Below are positions 34,642 to 42,819 of a DNA stretch of 64,000 nt, piece by piece (within the stretch, counting starts at the first letter, position 1; each line of letters opens with the position of its first letter). A program made the translations under genes and the position numbers. Origin of the DNA: Streptomyces sp. PsTaAH-137 (GTDB lineage Bacteria; Actinomycetota; Actinomycetes; Streptomycetales; Streptomycetaceae); contig NZ_QLLY01000022.1 of assembly GCF_003259365.1 (NCBI RefSeq), positions 1 through 64,000 on the forward strand. The letters are read 5' to 3'. The notes beneath the pieces are model-generated. The model ran no database searches and was not told the DNA's origin. It worked only from the letters and a program-made list of their open reading frames with translations.

Positions 34642-34675
34642 GTTTCCGCGGTGTTTCGTGTTGCCGAGGGGTTAC
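34642..34675 (-). promoter_or_regulatory. GlnR-like half-sites upstream of amtB
   Basis: Read on the amtB strand, GTAAC-6 bases-GCAAC is followed by GAAAC-6 bases-GAAAC. These resemble the GlnR pattern gTnAc-n6-GaAAc, with one mismatch in each of two half-sites and a two-base rather than six-base gap between the pairs. Position before an ammonium transporter fits GlnR activation under nitrogen limitation. Confidence 0.45.
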
Positions 34676-34725
34676 CGGAAGCTCACCGTACTGCGGGCCC
34701 CCGGACATCAGGGAGAATGGGCGCC

Positions 34726-35679
34726 ATGAGCGCTCGTACCCAGCAGTCCCAGCCCTCCGGGGAAGCCGTCCACCGCGCAGGCTTCGCCTGCTTCGTCGGC
34801 CGTCCCAACGCGGGCAAGTCCACCCTCACGAACGCTCTGGTCGGCAAGAAGGTGGCGATCACCGCCGACCAGCCGCAGACCACGCGGCACACCGTGCGCG
34901 GCATCGTCCACCGCGACGACGCGCAGCTGATCCTGGTGGACACCCCCGGACTGCACAAGCCGCGCACCCTGCTCGGCGAGCGGCTGAACGACGTGGTGCG
35001 CACCACGTGGGCCGAGGTCGACGTCATCGGCTTCTGCCTCCCGGCGAACGAGAAGCTGGGCCCCGGCGACCGCTTCATCGCCAAGGAACTCGCGTCCATC
35101 AAGAAGACGCCGAAGATCGCGATCGTCACCAAGACCGACCTCGTCGACAGCAAGCAGCTCGCCGAGCAGCTCATCGCCATCGACCAGCTCGGCAAGGAGC
35201 TCGGCTTCCAGTGGGCCGAGATCATCCCGGTCTCCGCCGTCGGCGACAAGCAGGTCGGCCTTCTCGCCGATCTGATCGTGCCGCTGCTGCCCGAGGGCCC
35301 CGCGCTCTACCCCGAGGGCGACCTCACCGACGAGCCCGAGCAGGTCATGGTCGCCGAGCTGATCCGCGAGGCCGCCCTGGAGGGCGTCCGCGACGAGCTG
35401 CCGCACTCCATCGCCGTCGTCGTCGAGGAGATGCTGCCGCGCGAGGACCGCCCGGCCGACAAGCCGCTCCTCGACATCCACGCCTTCGTCTACATCGAGC
35501 GGCCCAGCCAGAAGGGCATCATCATCGGCCCGAAGGGCAAGCGCCTGAAGGACGTCGGCATCAAGTCCCGCAAGCAGATCGAGGCGCTGCTCGGCACGCC
35601 GGTCTATCTCGACCTGCACGTCAAGGTCGCCAAGGACTGGCAGCGCGACCCGCGCCAGCTCCGCAAGCTCGGCTTCTAG
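34726..35679 (+). CDS. era: GTPase Era
   Basis: A 317-residue GTPase with G1 GRPNAGKS, switch region QPQTTRHTVRG, G3 DTPGLHKP and G4 TKTD, then a C-terminal KH domain (RPSQKGIIIGPKGKRLKDVG) that binds 16S rRNA 3' end. Era acts in 30S maturation and is functionally tied to YbeY, which is encoded about 8 kb upstream. ATG 34726 is chosen over the in-frame ATG 34717, which sits too close to the GGGAG site. The stop overlaps the convergent MmyB-type gene by four bases. Confidence 0.96.
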   Translation: MSARTQQSQPSGEAVHRAGFACFVGRPNAGKSTLTNALVGKKVAITADQPQTTRHTVRGIVHRDDAQLILVDTPGLHKPRTLLGERLNDVVRTTWAEVDVIGFCLPANEKLGPGDRFIAKELASIKKTPKIAIVTKTDLVDSKQLAEQLIAIDQLGKELGFQWAEIIPVSAVGDKQVGLLADLIVPLLPEGPALYPEGDLTDEPEQVMVAELIREAALEGVRDELPHSIAVVVEEMLPREDRPADKPLLDIHAFVYIERPSQKGIIIGPKGKRLKDVGIKSRKQIEALLGTPVYLDLHVKVAKDWQRDPRQLRKLGF

Positions 35680-36518
35680 TTTCTTCCGTGAGGGGCGGGG
35701 CTCAGATCCTGGAGCCCTATCACCCGCAGCAGCTCCAGACGTTCGTACGTGTCCGTGCCCGGCCGCGCCGAGTGCACCACGAGCTGCTGGCCGTGCCCGT
35801 CGCTGAGCAGCACCTCGCAGTCCAGGTCGAGCATGCCGACCACCGAGTGCAGGAACCGCTTGGGGGACGGGCGGCGCACCACGACCTCGTGGGACTGCCA
35901 CAGCTCCTCGAACTCCCGTGACACGGACCGCAGTTCGGCCACCAGCGCGGCGGGCCCCGGGTCGTCGGGGCGGGCGGCGGTGACCGCGCGCAGGCTCGCC
36001 ACATGGGCGCGGGCGTGCTTCTCGTGGTTCTCGGGCGGGAACAGCGCCCGGGTCTCCGGCTCGGCGAACCAGCGGCGGATCAGGTTCACCCCGGTCAGAT
36101 CGCCGGTCAGCGCGACCGACATCGTGTTCTGCGCCAGGCTCTCGCCCCAGTCGCTCAGCACCGCCGCCGGCAGGTCGTGCAGCCGGTCCAGGATCATCAG
36201 CAGCCCCGGGCGGACATGGCCCGACGAGGTGCCGGGCCGGGGCGGCTCCTGTCCCGCCAGATGGAACAGGTGGTCGCGCTCGGTGTCGGTCAGCCGCAGC
36301 GCGCGGGCCAGCGCGCCCAGCATCTGCCGCGAGGGGTGCGAGCCGCGGCGCTGCTCAAGCCGCGTGTAGTAGTCCGTGGACATCCCGGCGAGCTGCGCCA
36401 CCTCCTCGCGGCGCAGTCCCGGCGTGCGCCGTCGGGCGCCCTCGCTCAGGCCCACGTCGGAGGGGCTGAGACGGGTGCGGGCGCGGCGCAGGAAGTCGGC
36501 GAGTTCGGCTCGGTTCAC
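35676..36518 (-). CDS. MmyB-type XRE transcriptional regulator
   Basis: A 280-residue protein with an N-terminal XRE HTH (ARRRTPGLRREEVAQLAGMSTDYYTRLEQRRG) and a C-terminal MmyB-like PAS-type ligand-binding domain (residues ~110-275, ending LQLVVHSARPGTDTYERL-type pattern). GTG 36518 is the start. It diverges from the NAD-dependent epimerase-like gene, with a 37-base palindrome between, and probably regulates it. Two related regulators occur at 60103 and 62613. Confidence 0.9.
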   Translation of the reverse strand: MNRAELADFLRRARTRLSPSDVGLSEGARRRTPGLRREEVAQLAGMSTDYYTRLEQRRGSHPSRQMLGALARALRLTDTERDHLFHLAGQEPPRPGTSSGHVRPGLLMILDRLHDLPAAVLSDWGESLAQNTMSVALTGDLTGVNLIRRWFAEPETRALFPPENHEKHARAHVASLRAVTAARPDDPGPAALVAELRSVSREFEELWQSHEVVVRRPSPKRFLHSVVGMLDLDCEVLLSDGHGQQLVVHSARPGTDTYERLELLRVIGLQDLSPAPHGRN

Positions 36519-36553
36519 CCCTCCAGCATCGCGCGGCCCCGCCCGCGTATCCA

Positions 36554-36590
36554 GCGCTCATCCAGGGAGTGCCGCTCCCTGGATAAGCGC
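36554..36590. promoter_or_regulatory. 37-base palindromic operator
   Basis: GCGCT-c-ATCCAGGGAG, a 5-base centre, then CTCCCTGGAT-a-AGCGC: nested perfect arms of 10 and 5 bases. It lies between the divergent MmyB-type regulator and the NAD-dependent epimerase-like gene. An operator for the regulator is the most likely role. Confidence 0.65.
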
Positions 36591-36663
36591 GTCTCTCCCG
36601 CCGGACGCGCGGGCCGCGCAGGCTTCGGTCATGGCCCTGTACGACGACAACGAGGAGGCGGCC

Positions 36664-37518
36664 ATGCTGACGTTGGTGACCGGAGCGACGGGACAGGTCG
36701 GAAAGCGGTTCGTGCCGCGGCTGCTCCAGAGCGCCCCCAAGGGCGACCGGGTGCGGGTGCTCGTCCGGGACGAGGCGCGCGGGGAGCGGTTCGCGGAGCT
36801 GGGCGCCGAGGTCGTGGTCGGCGATCTGCGGGACGCCGGGGTGCTCGGCAAGGCGACGGCCGGGGTGGACGCCGTGGTGAACGTCGCCGCCGCGTTCCGC
36901 GGGGTGCCGGACGAGGAGGCGCGGGCCGTGAACCGGGACGCGGCGATCGAGCTCGGCCGGGCCGCCGTGGCCTCGGGCGTACGGCGGTTCGTGCAGGTCA
37001 GCACCGGGATCGTGTACGGGGCCGGGCGCGGCAGGCCGCTCGTCGAGACGGACGAGACGGTGCCGGGCGGACACCTCTGGGGCGTCTACCCCGAGTCGAA
37101 GTGGGAGGCCGAGCGGGCGCTGGGCGCGCTGGAGGGCCTCGACGACCTGCGGATCGCACGGCTGCCGTTCGTGTACGGGGACGGCGACCCGCACCTCGAC
37201 ACCGCGATCGAGTGGGCGCCGGCCTGGCCCGCCATGCAGCGGCTGCACATGGGGCACCACGCCGACGTGGCGCAGGGCCTGCGGCGCCTGCTGTACGCGG
37301 ACGGGGCCTCCGGCGTCTACAACATCGCCGATGACGCCCCTGTCACGACCGTGGACATCCTTCAGCTCGGCGGGGTCGACGTCCCGCAGGAGTCCTACGA
37401 GAAGGACACCCCGGACCCCTGGCACGCGGTGCTGTCGACGGCCCGCATCCGCCACGAGCTGGGCTTCCGCCCGATCTTCCCGTCGGTCTGGACGGCCCGG
37501 GACGCGGGCGCGCTGTAG
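36664..37518 (+). CDS. NAD(P)-dependent epimerase/dehydratase family oxidoreductase
   Basis: A 284-residue extended short-chain dehydrogenase. The nucleotide-binding motif is TGATGQVGKR; the active-site pair is the YPESK motif (Tyr-x-x-x-Lys) with STGIVYG upstream. GAGGAGG lies just before ATG 36664, which is preferred to the in-frame ATG 36631. Substrate is unknown. It is transcribed divergently from the MmyB-type regulator, an arrangement repeatedly seen for MmyB and its targets in Streptomyces. Confidence 0.9.
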   Translation: MLTLVTGATGQVGKRFVPRLLQSAPKGDRVRVLVRDEARGERFAELGAEVVVGDLRDAGVLGKATAGVDAVVNVAAAFRGVPDEEARAVNRDAAIELGRAAVASGVRRFVQVSTGIVYGAGRGRPLVETDETVPGGHLWGVYPESKWEAERALGALEGLDDLRIARLPFVYGDGDPHLDTAIEWAPAWPAMQRLHMGHHADVAQGLRRLLYADGASGVYNIADDAPVTTVDILQLGGVDVPQESYEKDTPDPWHAVLSTARIRHELGFRPIFPSVWTARDAGAL

Positions 37519-37526
37519 GGGGTCCG

Positions 37527-37793
37527 CTAAGCCCCTTCTTTGAGGACGCGCGAGATCAGTCTCCGCTGCTCATCGGTGAGGCGGGGGTCCGCACAGTACA
37601 CGGTCCGGCCGTCCACGGTGAGGGTGTAGCTGAAGCCGTCCGGCACTCCCACGGGCGGTGTGCTCCGGCCTGCGGCCATCGCCTTCTCGGCCAGGTCGTG
37701 CCACTCGTGGGAGTCGGCGCGGCCTGCGGTGTCGATCTCGGCGTGGCGGTCGATCCCGGCGAATCCTCCGGTGCGCGCGACATGGATACGCAT
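37527..37793 (-). CDS. Emfourin-type protealysin inhibitor
   Basis: An 88-residue protein with the emfourin pattern: a first beta strand MRIHVARTGGFAGI with conserved Gly-Gly, then DSHEWHDLAEKA, YTLTVDGRTVYCADPRLTDEQRRLISRVL. Emfourins bind and inhibit protealysin-like M4 proteases. The M4 protease gene lies upstream on the same strand, 269 bases away, matching the known protease-inhibitor arrangement. No signal peptide is present, so it is cytoplasmic like its likely partner. Confidence 0.82.
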   Translation of the reverse strand: MRIHVARTGGFAGIDRHAEIDTAGRADSHEWHDLAEKAMAAGRSTPPVGVPDGFSYTLTVDGRTVYCADPRLTDEQRRLISRVLKEGA

Positions 37794-37858
37794 GTCCCCT
37801 GTCTACTCCTCTCCGCGACCCGGGGGGTAGTTCTTCGGCCGCGGCCCGGTGGCCGCTT

Positions 37859-38022
37859 CTCGCGCAGTTCCCCGCGCCCCTGAAGCATGCGCTGCGCGCA
37901 GCTTCCTCGATGAGATGCCGCACGAAGTGCGCATCTCAGGGGCGCGGGGAACTGCGCGAGCAACCACGACGAAAGGCGCGCGTGGGAACGGGCTTTTAGG
38001 GGCGCGGGGAACTGCGCGACCA
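37859..38022. repeat. Three copies of the dispersed repeat between emfourin and M4 protease genes
   Basis: A forward copy (from 37859) and a reverse copy (ending ~37962) can pair into a hairpin around a ~65-base GC-rich loop, and a second reverse copy follows (37998-38019). The block separates the protease and inhibitor genes and may attenuate read-through from one into the other. Confidence 0.7.
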
Positions 38023-38062
38023 GGCCCCACCGGGCCGCAGGCGAGCGACAACCCTGCCGGAG

Positions 38063-39154
38063 CTACTGTGCGGGGACGCCTACCTGTTCCCAGCACTTCA
38101 GTACGGCCTGATACTCCTCGGCGGCGCCGTAGCGGGTCTTGGCCGCCTTGAGCGTGGCGCGGGCGAAGTCGGTGAACTTGCTGTCCGGTTTCAGGTCGCC
38201 GCCGGTGAGGGTGTCGAACCAGATCTGCCCGGCCCGCTCCCACGCGTGCCCGCCCAGCGCGTCGGCCAGGATGTAGAAGGCGTGGTTGGGGATGCCGGAG
38301 TTGATGTGCACCCCGCCGTTGTCCCGGCCGGTCTGCACGAAGTGGTCCATGTCGGCCGGCTGCGGGTCCTTGCCGAGGACGTCGTCGTCGTAGGCCGTGC
38401 CCGGCGCCTTCATGGAGCGCAGGGCCACCCCGGTGACGCGCGGCGCGAGCAGCCCGGCGCCGATCAGCCAGTCGGCCTCGGCGGCGGTCTGCCCCAGCGC
38501 GTACTGCTTGATGAGCGAGCCGAAGACGTCGGAGACGGACTCGTTGAGGGCGCCCGGCTGGTCGTAGTAGGCCAGGTTCGCGGTGTACTGCGTGACGCCG
38601 TGGGTCAGCTCGTGGCCGATGACGTCGACGGGCAGCGTGAAGTCGAGGAAGATCTCGCCGTCACCGTCGCCGAACACCATCTGCTCGCCGTTCCAGAACG
38701 CGTTGTTGTAGTCCTCGTCGTAGTGGACCGTCGCGTTCAGTGCCAGGCCGTTGCCGTCGATGGAGTAGCGGGAGAACTTCTCCAGGTACAGCTCGAAGGT
38801 GGCGCCCAGGCCCGCGTACACGCGGTTGACGGTCGCGTCCTGGCCGGGCTCGTCGCCCTCGCCGCGCACCTTGTGGCCCGGCAGCGTCGTCGTGTGGCGG
38901 GTGTCGTAGATGGTCCGGTGCGGCGACTGCGTACCGGCGTCGGCGTACGAGGGAGCGGCGGCGCGGGCGCCGATGACGGTGGTCATCCGGCGGCGGGTGC
39001 GCTCCATGGCGTCGCGCTCCAGGGACCTGCGGGCCCGGGCGGCGACGGCGGAGTCCCCGGACCGGGCGGCCTTGTCGAGGATGTGCGGCGGCACGATGGT
39101 GCAGAACACGGGCTCGAACCCGGCGGGGTTCCCCGTGGTGGGGTTGGCGGTCAT
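38063..39154 (-). CDS. Protealysin-like M4 family metallopeptidase
   Basis: A 363-residue zinc protease. HELTH at 181-185 and the third ligand Glu 205 in GALNESVSD define thermolysin family M4; the catalytic His region is GRDNGGVHINSGIPNHAFY. There is no signal peptide; instead a short propeptide with VPPHIL (the PPL-type motif) at 21-26 marks it as a protealysin-like protease. Such enzymes are intracellular or released without a signal and are held in check by emfourin, encoded next. ATG 39154 is preferred over TTG 39163. Confidence 0.92.
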   Translation of the reverse strand: MTANPTTGNPAGFEPVFCTIVPPHILDKAARSGDSAVAARARRSLERDAMERTRRRMTTVIGARAAAPSYADAGTQSPHRTIYDTRHTTTLPGHKVRGEGDEPGQDATVNRVYAGLGATFELYLEKFSRYSIDGNGLALNATVHYDEDYNNAFWNGEQMVFGDGDGEIFLDFTLPVDVIGHELTHGVTQYTANLAYYDQPGALNESVSDVFGSLIKQYALGQTAAEADWLIGAGLLAPRVTGVALRSMKAPGTAYDDDVLGKDPQPADMDHFVQTGRDNGGVHINSGIPNHAFYILADALGGHAWERAGQIWFDTLTGGDLKPDSKFTDFARATLKAAKTRYGAAEEYQAVLKCWEQVGVPAQ

Positions 39155-39313
39155 GCGACGCAATGTGGCACTGGGTCATGCCGCTGTCACTACCTGGAGC
39201 CATGATTAGTGAAATAGAGGGATCGATCACCTCTTACCCGTTACCTTCACCCGGTCCCGCATACTGATACGGGTTCTCGCGTCCGGCGCGACTCGACTAA
39301 GGTGCGGTGCATC

Positions 39314-39361
39314 ATGCGATTCGGGCTGCTTCTCCTTAGCTGCCGCGGCGAGGGCCTGTAG
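39314..39361 (+). CDS. leuA leader peptide (attenuator)
   Basis: A 15-residue peptide, MRFGLLLLSCRGEGL, with four consecutive Leu codons, starts 131 bases before leuA. Leu-rich leaders of this form, with SCRGEGL-like tails, precede actinomycete leuA and control it by ribosome-mediated attenuation. Inverted repeats around GGCC/GGCCGA sequences between the peptide and leuA could form the alternative stems; exact structures were not worked out. Confidence 0.8.
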   Translation: MRFGLLLLSCRGEGL

Positions 39362-39444
39362 TCGAGGCCGACCCCCTCACCGCGGAGTTTGGCGTTGCGC
39401 CGTCGGCCGACTGAAGAAGGCCACCTCTGAGGAGCCCACGCATC

Positions 39445-41166
39445 ATGCCGAACCACCAGCAGCCGAGCAGCATGCCGATCCGCAAGTACGGCCAGTACGA
39501 CCAAGTGGACATCCCCGACCGCACCTGGCCCGACCAGCGGATCACCAAGGCCCCCCGCTGGCTCTCCACGGACCTGCGCGACGGTAACCAGGCACTGATC
39601 GACCCCATGTCGCCCGAGCGCAAGCGCCGGATGTTCGACCAGCTGGTCAAGATGGGCTACAAGGAGATCGAGGTCGGCTTCCCGGCCTCCGGCCAGACCG
39701 ACTTCGACTTCGTACGTTCGATCATCGAAGAGCCGGGCGCCATCCCGGACGACGTGACGATCTCCGTACTGACCCAGGCCCGCGAGGACCTGATCGAGCG
39801 CACGGTGGAGTCCCTGAAGGGCGCCAAGCGCGCCACGCTCCACCTGTACAACGCCACGGCGCCCGTCTTCCGCCGCGTGGTCTTCCGCGGCTCCAAGGAC
39901 GACATCAAGCAGATCGCCGTCGACGGCACCCGCCTGGTGATGGAGTACGCGGAGAAGCTGCTGGGCCCCGAGACGGTCTTCGGCTACCAGTACAGCCCCG
40001 AGATCTTCACCGACACCGAGCTGGACTTCGCCCTGGAGGTCTGCGAGGCCGTCATGGACGTCTACCAGCCGGGCCCGGACCGCGAGATCATCCTCAACCT
40101 GCCTGCCACGGTGGAGCGTTCGACGCCGTCCACGCACGCGGACCGCTTCGAGTGGATGAGCCGCAACCTGTCGCGCCGCGAGCACGTCTGCCTGTCGATC
40201 CACCCGCACAACGACCGCGGTACCGCCGTGGCCGCCGCCGAGCTGGCCGTCATGGCCGGCGGCGACCGCGTCGAGGGCTGCCTGTTCGGCCAGGGCGAGC
40301 GCACCGGCAACGTCGACCTGGTGACCCTGGGCATGAACCTGTTCTCGCAGGGCGTCGACCCGCAGATCGACTTCTCCGACATCGACGAGATCCGCCGGGT
40401 GTGGGAGTACTGCAACCAGATGGAGGTCCACCCGCGCCACCCGTACGTGGGCGACCTGGTCTACACGTCCTTCTCCGGCTCCCACCAGGACGCCATCAAG
40501 AAGGGCTTCGACGCGATGGAGGCCGACGCGGCCGCCAAGGGCGTCTCCGTGGACGACATCGAGTGGGCGGTCCCGTACCTGCCGATCGACCCGAAGGACG
40601 TCGGCCGGTCCTACGAGGCCGTGATCCGGGTCAACTCGCAGTCCGGCAAGGGCGGCATCGCGTACGTCCTGAAGAACGACCACAAGCTGGACCTGCCGCG
40701 CCGCATGCAGGTCGAGTTCTCGAAGGTCATCCAGACGAAGACGGACGCCGAGGGCGGCGAGGTCACGCCGAAGGACATCTGGAACGTCTTCCAGGACGAG
40801 TACCTGCCGAACCCCGTCAACCCGTGGGGCCGCATCCAGGTCAAGGCCGGCCAGACCACGACCGACACCGACGGCGTCGACACGCTGACCGTCGAGGCCG
40901 AGGTCGACGGCGTCGAGCAGGTCCTGGTCGGCACCGGCAACGGCCCGATCTCCGCGTTCTTCCACGCCCTCCAGGGCATCGACATCGACGCCCGGCTGCT
41001 GGACTACCAGGAGCACACGATGAGCGAGGGCGCCTCCGCCGTCGCCGCCTCGTACATCGAGGTCGCGATCGGCGACAAGGTTCTGTGGGGGATCGGCATC
41101 GACGCGAATACGACACGTGCGTCGCTGAAGGCCGTCGTCTCCGCCGTCAACCGCGCGACCCGCTGA
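39445..41166 (+). CDS. leuA: 2-isopropylmalate synthase
   Basis: A 573-residue LeuA of the long form. The catalytic barrel begins STDLRDGNQALIDPMSPERK with DxRDGxQ; HPHNDRGTAVAAAELAVMAG supplies metal ligands, and the C-terminal ~150 residues are the regulatory domain for leucine feedback. It condenses acetyl-CoA with 2-oxoisovalerate in leucine synthesis. A 15-aa Leu-rich leader upstream indicates attenuation control. Confidence 0.97.
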   Translation: MPNHQQPSSMPIRKYGQYDQVDIPDRTWPDQRITKAPRWLSTDLRDGNQALIDPMSPERKRRMFDQLVKMGYKEIEVGFPASGQTDFDFVRSIIEEPGAIPDDVTISVLTQAREDLIERTVESLKGAKRATLHLYNATAPVFRRVVFRGSKDDIKQIAVDGTRLVMEYAEKLLGPETVFGYQYSPEIFTDTELDFALEVCEAVMDVYQPGPDREIILNLPATVERSTPSTHADRFEWMSRNLSRREHVCLSIHPHNDRGTAVAAAELAVMAGGDRVEGCLFGQGERTGNVDLVTLGMNLFSQGVDPQIDFSDIDEIRRVWEYCNQMEVHPRHPYVGDLVYTSFSGSHQDAIKKGFDAMEADAAAKGVSVDDIEWAVPYLPIDPKDVGRSYEAVIRVNSQSGKGGIAYVLKNDHKLDLPRRMQVEFSKVIQTKTDAEGGEVTPKDIWNVFQDEYLPNPVNPWGRIQVKAGQTTTDTDGVDTLTVEAEVDGVEQVLVGTGNGPISAFFHALQGIDIDARLLDYQEHTMSEGASAVAASYIEVAIGDKVLWGIGIDANTTRASLKAVVSAVNRATR

Positions 41167-41188
41167 GGCAGTTGAGCTGGACTTTCCC

Positions 41189-41221
41189 GGCCCCGTACAC
41201 CTGTTCGTGGTGTACGGGGCC
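41189..41221 (+). terminator. Hairpin terminator after leuA
   Basis: A perfect 13-bp stem (GGCCCCGTACACC with GGTGTACGGGGCC) and a 7-base loop lie 22 bases after the leuA stop. Confidence 0.8.
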
Positions 41222-41353
41222 TGGTCGTATCTCGGCCATGGTCACAAGATCTCCGTGACCTTGGCGTGACCAAGGTGCTGACGCCGACTCATCAATGTGG
41301 CTAACATCACGCCAACGCCGCGATGTTGCGGCGCCGTTACGGAGGTGTGCGAC

Positions 41354-42052
41354 GTGCTGCCGAACAGGGAACTGGGGCGACGGACCGGGATCTCGCGGGT
41401 CCTGGGCGTGCACACCACATGGACCACCGTGGGCGACGGCGAGTTCTTCTGCCCGGGCTGCGGCGGTGACCGCAACTTCCAGCGGCGCACGGGCCGCCGC
41501 CGCTTCCTGGTGCTCGGCGTGCCGGTGCTGCCGCGCGGCGAGACCGGGCCCGTGGTGGAGTGCGCGGCCTGCCAGGAACGGTTCGGCACCGAGGCCCTCG
41601 ACCACCCGACGACGCACCGTTTCTCCGCGATGCTGCGCGACGCCGTGCACACCGTCGTCCTCGCCGTCCTCGCCGCCGGCGGGGCGGGGTCCCGTACGGC
41701 CCTGGAATGCGCCGTGGGCGTCCTGCGGGGCGCCGGGTTCGACGACGCCTGCGAGGAGCGCCTCGCGGCGCTCGTGGAGGCGCTGGTGACCGACGCCGGG
41801 CGGATGCCGGAGCACGCCGGCCCCGGCGCCTCCCTCGCCATCGAGCTGCACGAGGCCCTCGACCCGCTGGCACCGCATCTCGCTCCGGCCGGGCGGGAAT
41901 CGATTCTTCTCCAGGGCGCCCGCATCGCCCTCGCCGACGGCCCGTACTCGTCCGCCGAGCGCGATGTCCTCGGCACCGTGGGCGCCGCGCTGACGATGTG
42001 CTCGGACGAGGTGGGGCAGTTGCTGGTGGCCGCCGCCAGGACGCCCAGCTGA
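41354..42052 (+). CDS. TerB-family-like protein with zinc-ribbon motifs
   Basis: A 232-residue protein. The N-terminal part has two CxxC pairs (FCPGCGG, ECAACQE), a zinc-ribbon-like arrangement around a short hydrophobic segment (RRFLVLGVPVLPRG). The helical C-terminal ~150 residues resemble the TerB/DjlA acidic-helix fold (AVGVLRGAGFDDACEERLAALVEALV, ALADGPYSSAERDVLGTVG). Role is unknown; tellurite resistance is only a family label. GTG 41354 is supported by GGAGG eight bases upstream. Confidence 0.75.
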   Translation: MLPNRELGRRTGISRVLGVHTTWTTVGDGEFFCPGCGGDRNFQRRTGRRRFLVLGVPVLPRGETGPVVECAACQERFGTEALDHPTTHRFSAMLRDAVHTVVLAVLAAGGAGSRTALECAVGVLRGAGFDDACEERLAALVEALVTDAGRMPEHAGPGASLAIELHEALDPLAPHLAPAGRESILLQGARIALADGPYSSAERDVLGTVGAALTMCSDEVGQLLVAAARTPS

Positions 42053-42082
42053 GGCTCTTGGGGCCACCTCTAGGGTGACCGC

Positions 42083-42631
42083 ATGTCGCACGCTCCCGCG
42101 CTCCTCGTCATAGACATGCAGAACGCCCTGCTGCCGATCATGCACCGCCCCGCCGCGACGGTCGCCGCCATCGCGGGCCTGCGCACCCGGGCTCTGGCGG
42201 CCGACGTCCCGGTCGTCACCCTCCAGCACCACGGCACCGGCCTCGAACCCGGTACGGAGGGCTGGCGCATCGTCCCCGAACTCGACCCGGCGCCCGGCGA
42301 GCCCCTGGTCGCCAAGACCACGGCGGACGCCTTCCTGGGCACGGACCTCGACACGGTCCTCGGCTCGCTCGGGATCACGGAGATCCTGATCACCGGGTTC
42401 GCCACCGAGAACTGCGTGGAGACGACGGCGCGGCAGGCACTGAGCCGGGGTTACGACCTCGTCCTCGTCGCGGACGGCCATACGACGTCGGTGCGCCCGG
42501 CAGTCTCGGACTTCGTCCCGGCGGACCGGTCGATCGCGCATCACAACGAGATCTACCGGCACATCGACTTCCCGGACCGCCGGGTACGGGTGCTTCCGGC
42601 GGCCGGTGTGGACTTCGGCCCGGCTGCCTAG
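42083..42631 (+). CDS. Cysteine hydrolase (isochorismatase family)
   Basis: A 182-residue protein with the isochorismatase-like triad: Asp in LLVIDMQNAL, Lys in AKTTADAF, and Cys in GFATENCVETTARQAL. Members hydrolyse amides or vinyl ethers such as nicotinamide, N-carbamoylsarcosine or isochorismate. Substrate is unresolved. It starts at ATG 42083, 30 bases after the TerB-like gene, and ends convergently with the DUF397 gene (4-base overlap). Confidence 0.87.
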   Translation: MSHAPALLVIDMQNALLPIMHRPAATVAAIAGLRTRALAADVPVVTLQHHGTGLEPGTEGWRIVPELDPAPGEPLVAKTTADAFLGTDLDTVLGSLGITEILITGFATENCVETTARQALSRGYDLVLVADGHTTSVRPAVSDFVPADRSIAHHNEIYRHIDFPDRRVRVLPAAGVDFGPAA

Positions 42632-42819
42632 ACGCCCCGACTGACGAACGCCTGCCAGGCGTCGGCGCCGACGACGATGACGGCGCCACCGGTGACCTTG
42701 GAGTCCCGGACGGGCACGACGCCGGGGATGTTGTCGGCGACCTCGACGCAGTTGCCGCCTTCGCCGTTGCTGTAAGTGCTCTTGCTCCAGCGGGCGTTGT
42801 TCAGGTCGTACTCGCGCAT
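42628..42819 (-). CDS. DUF397 domain protein
   Basis: A 63-residue protein: ARWSKSTYSNGEGGNCVEVA, VPVRDSKVTGG and ADAWQAFV match the DUF397 pattern. It overlaps the end of the preceding HTH-DUF5753 gene by 19 bases on the same strand, so the two are translationally coupled. This is the second such pair in the window. Confidence 0.9.
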   Translation of the reverse strand: MREYDLNNARWSKSTYSNGEGGNCVEVADNIPGVVPVRDSKVTGGAVIVVGADAWQAFVSRGV

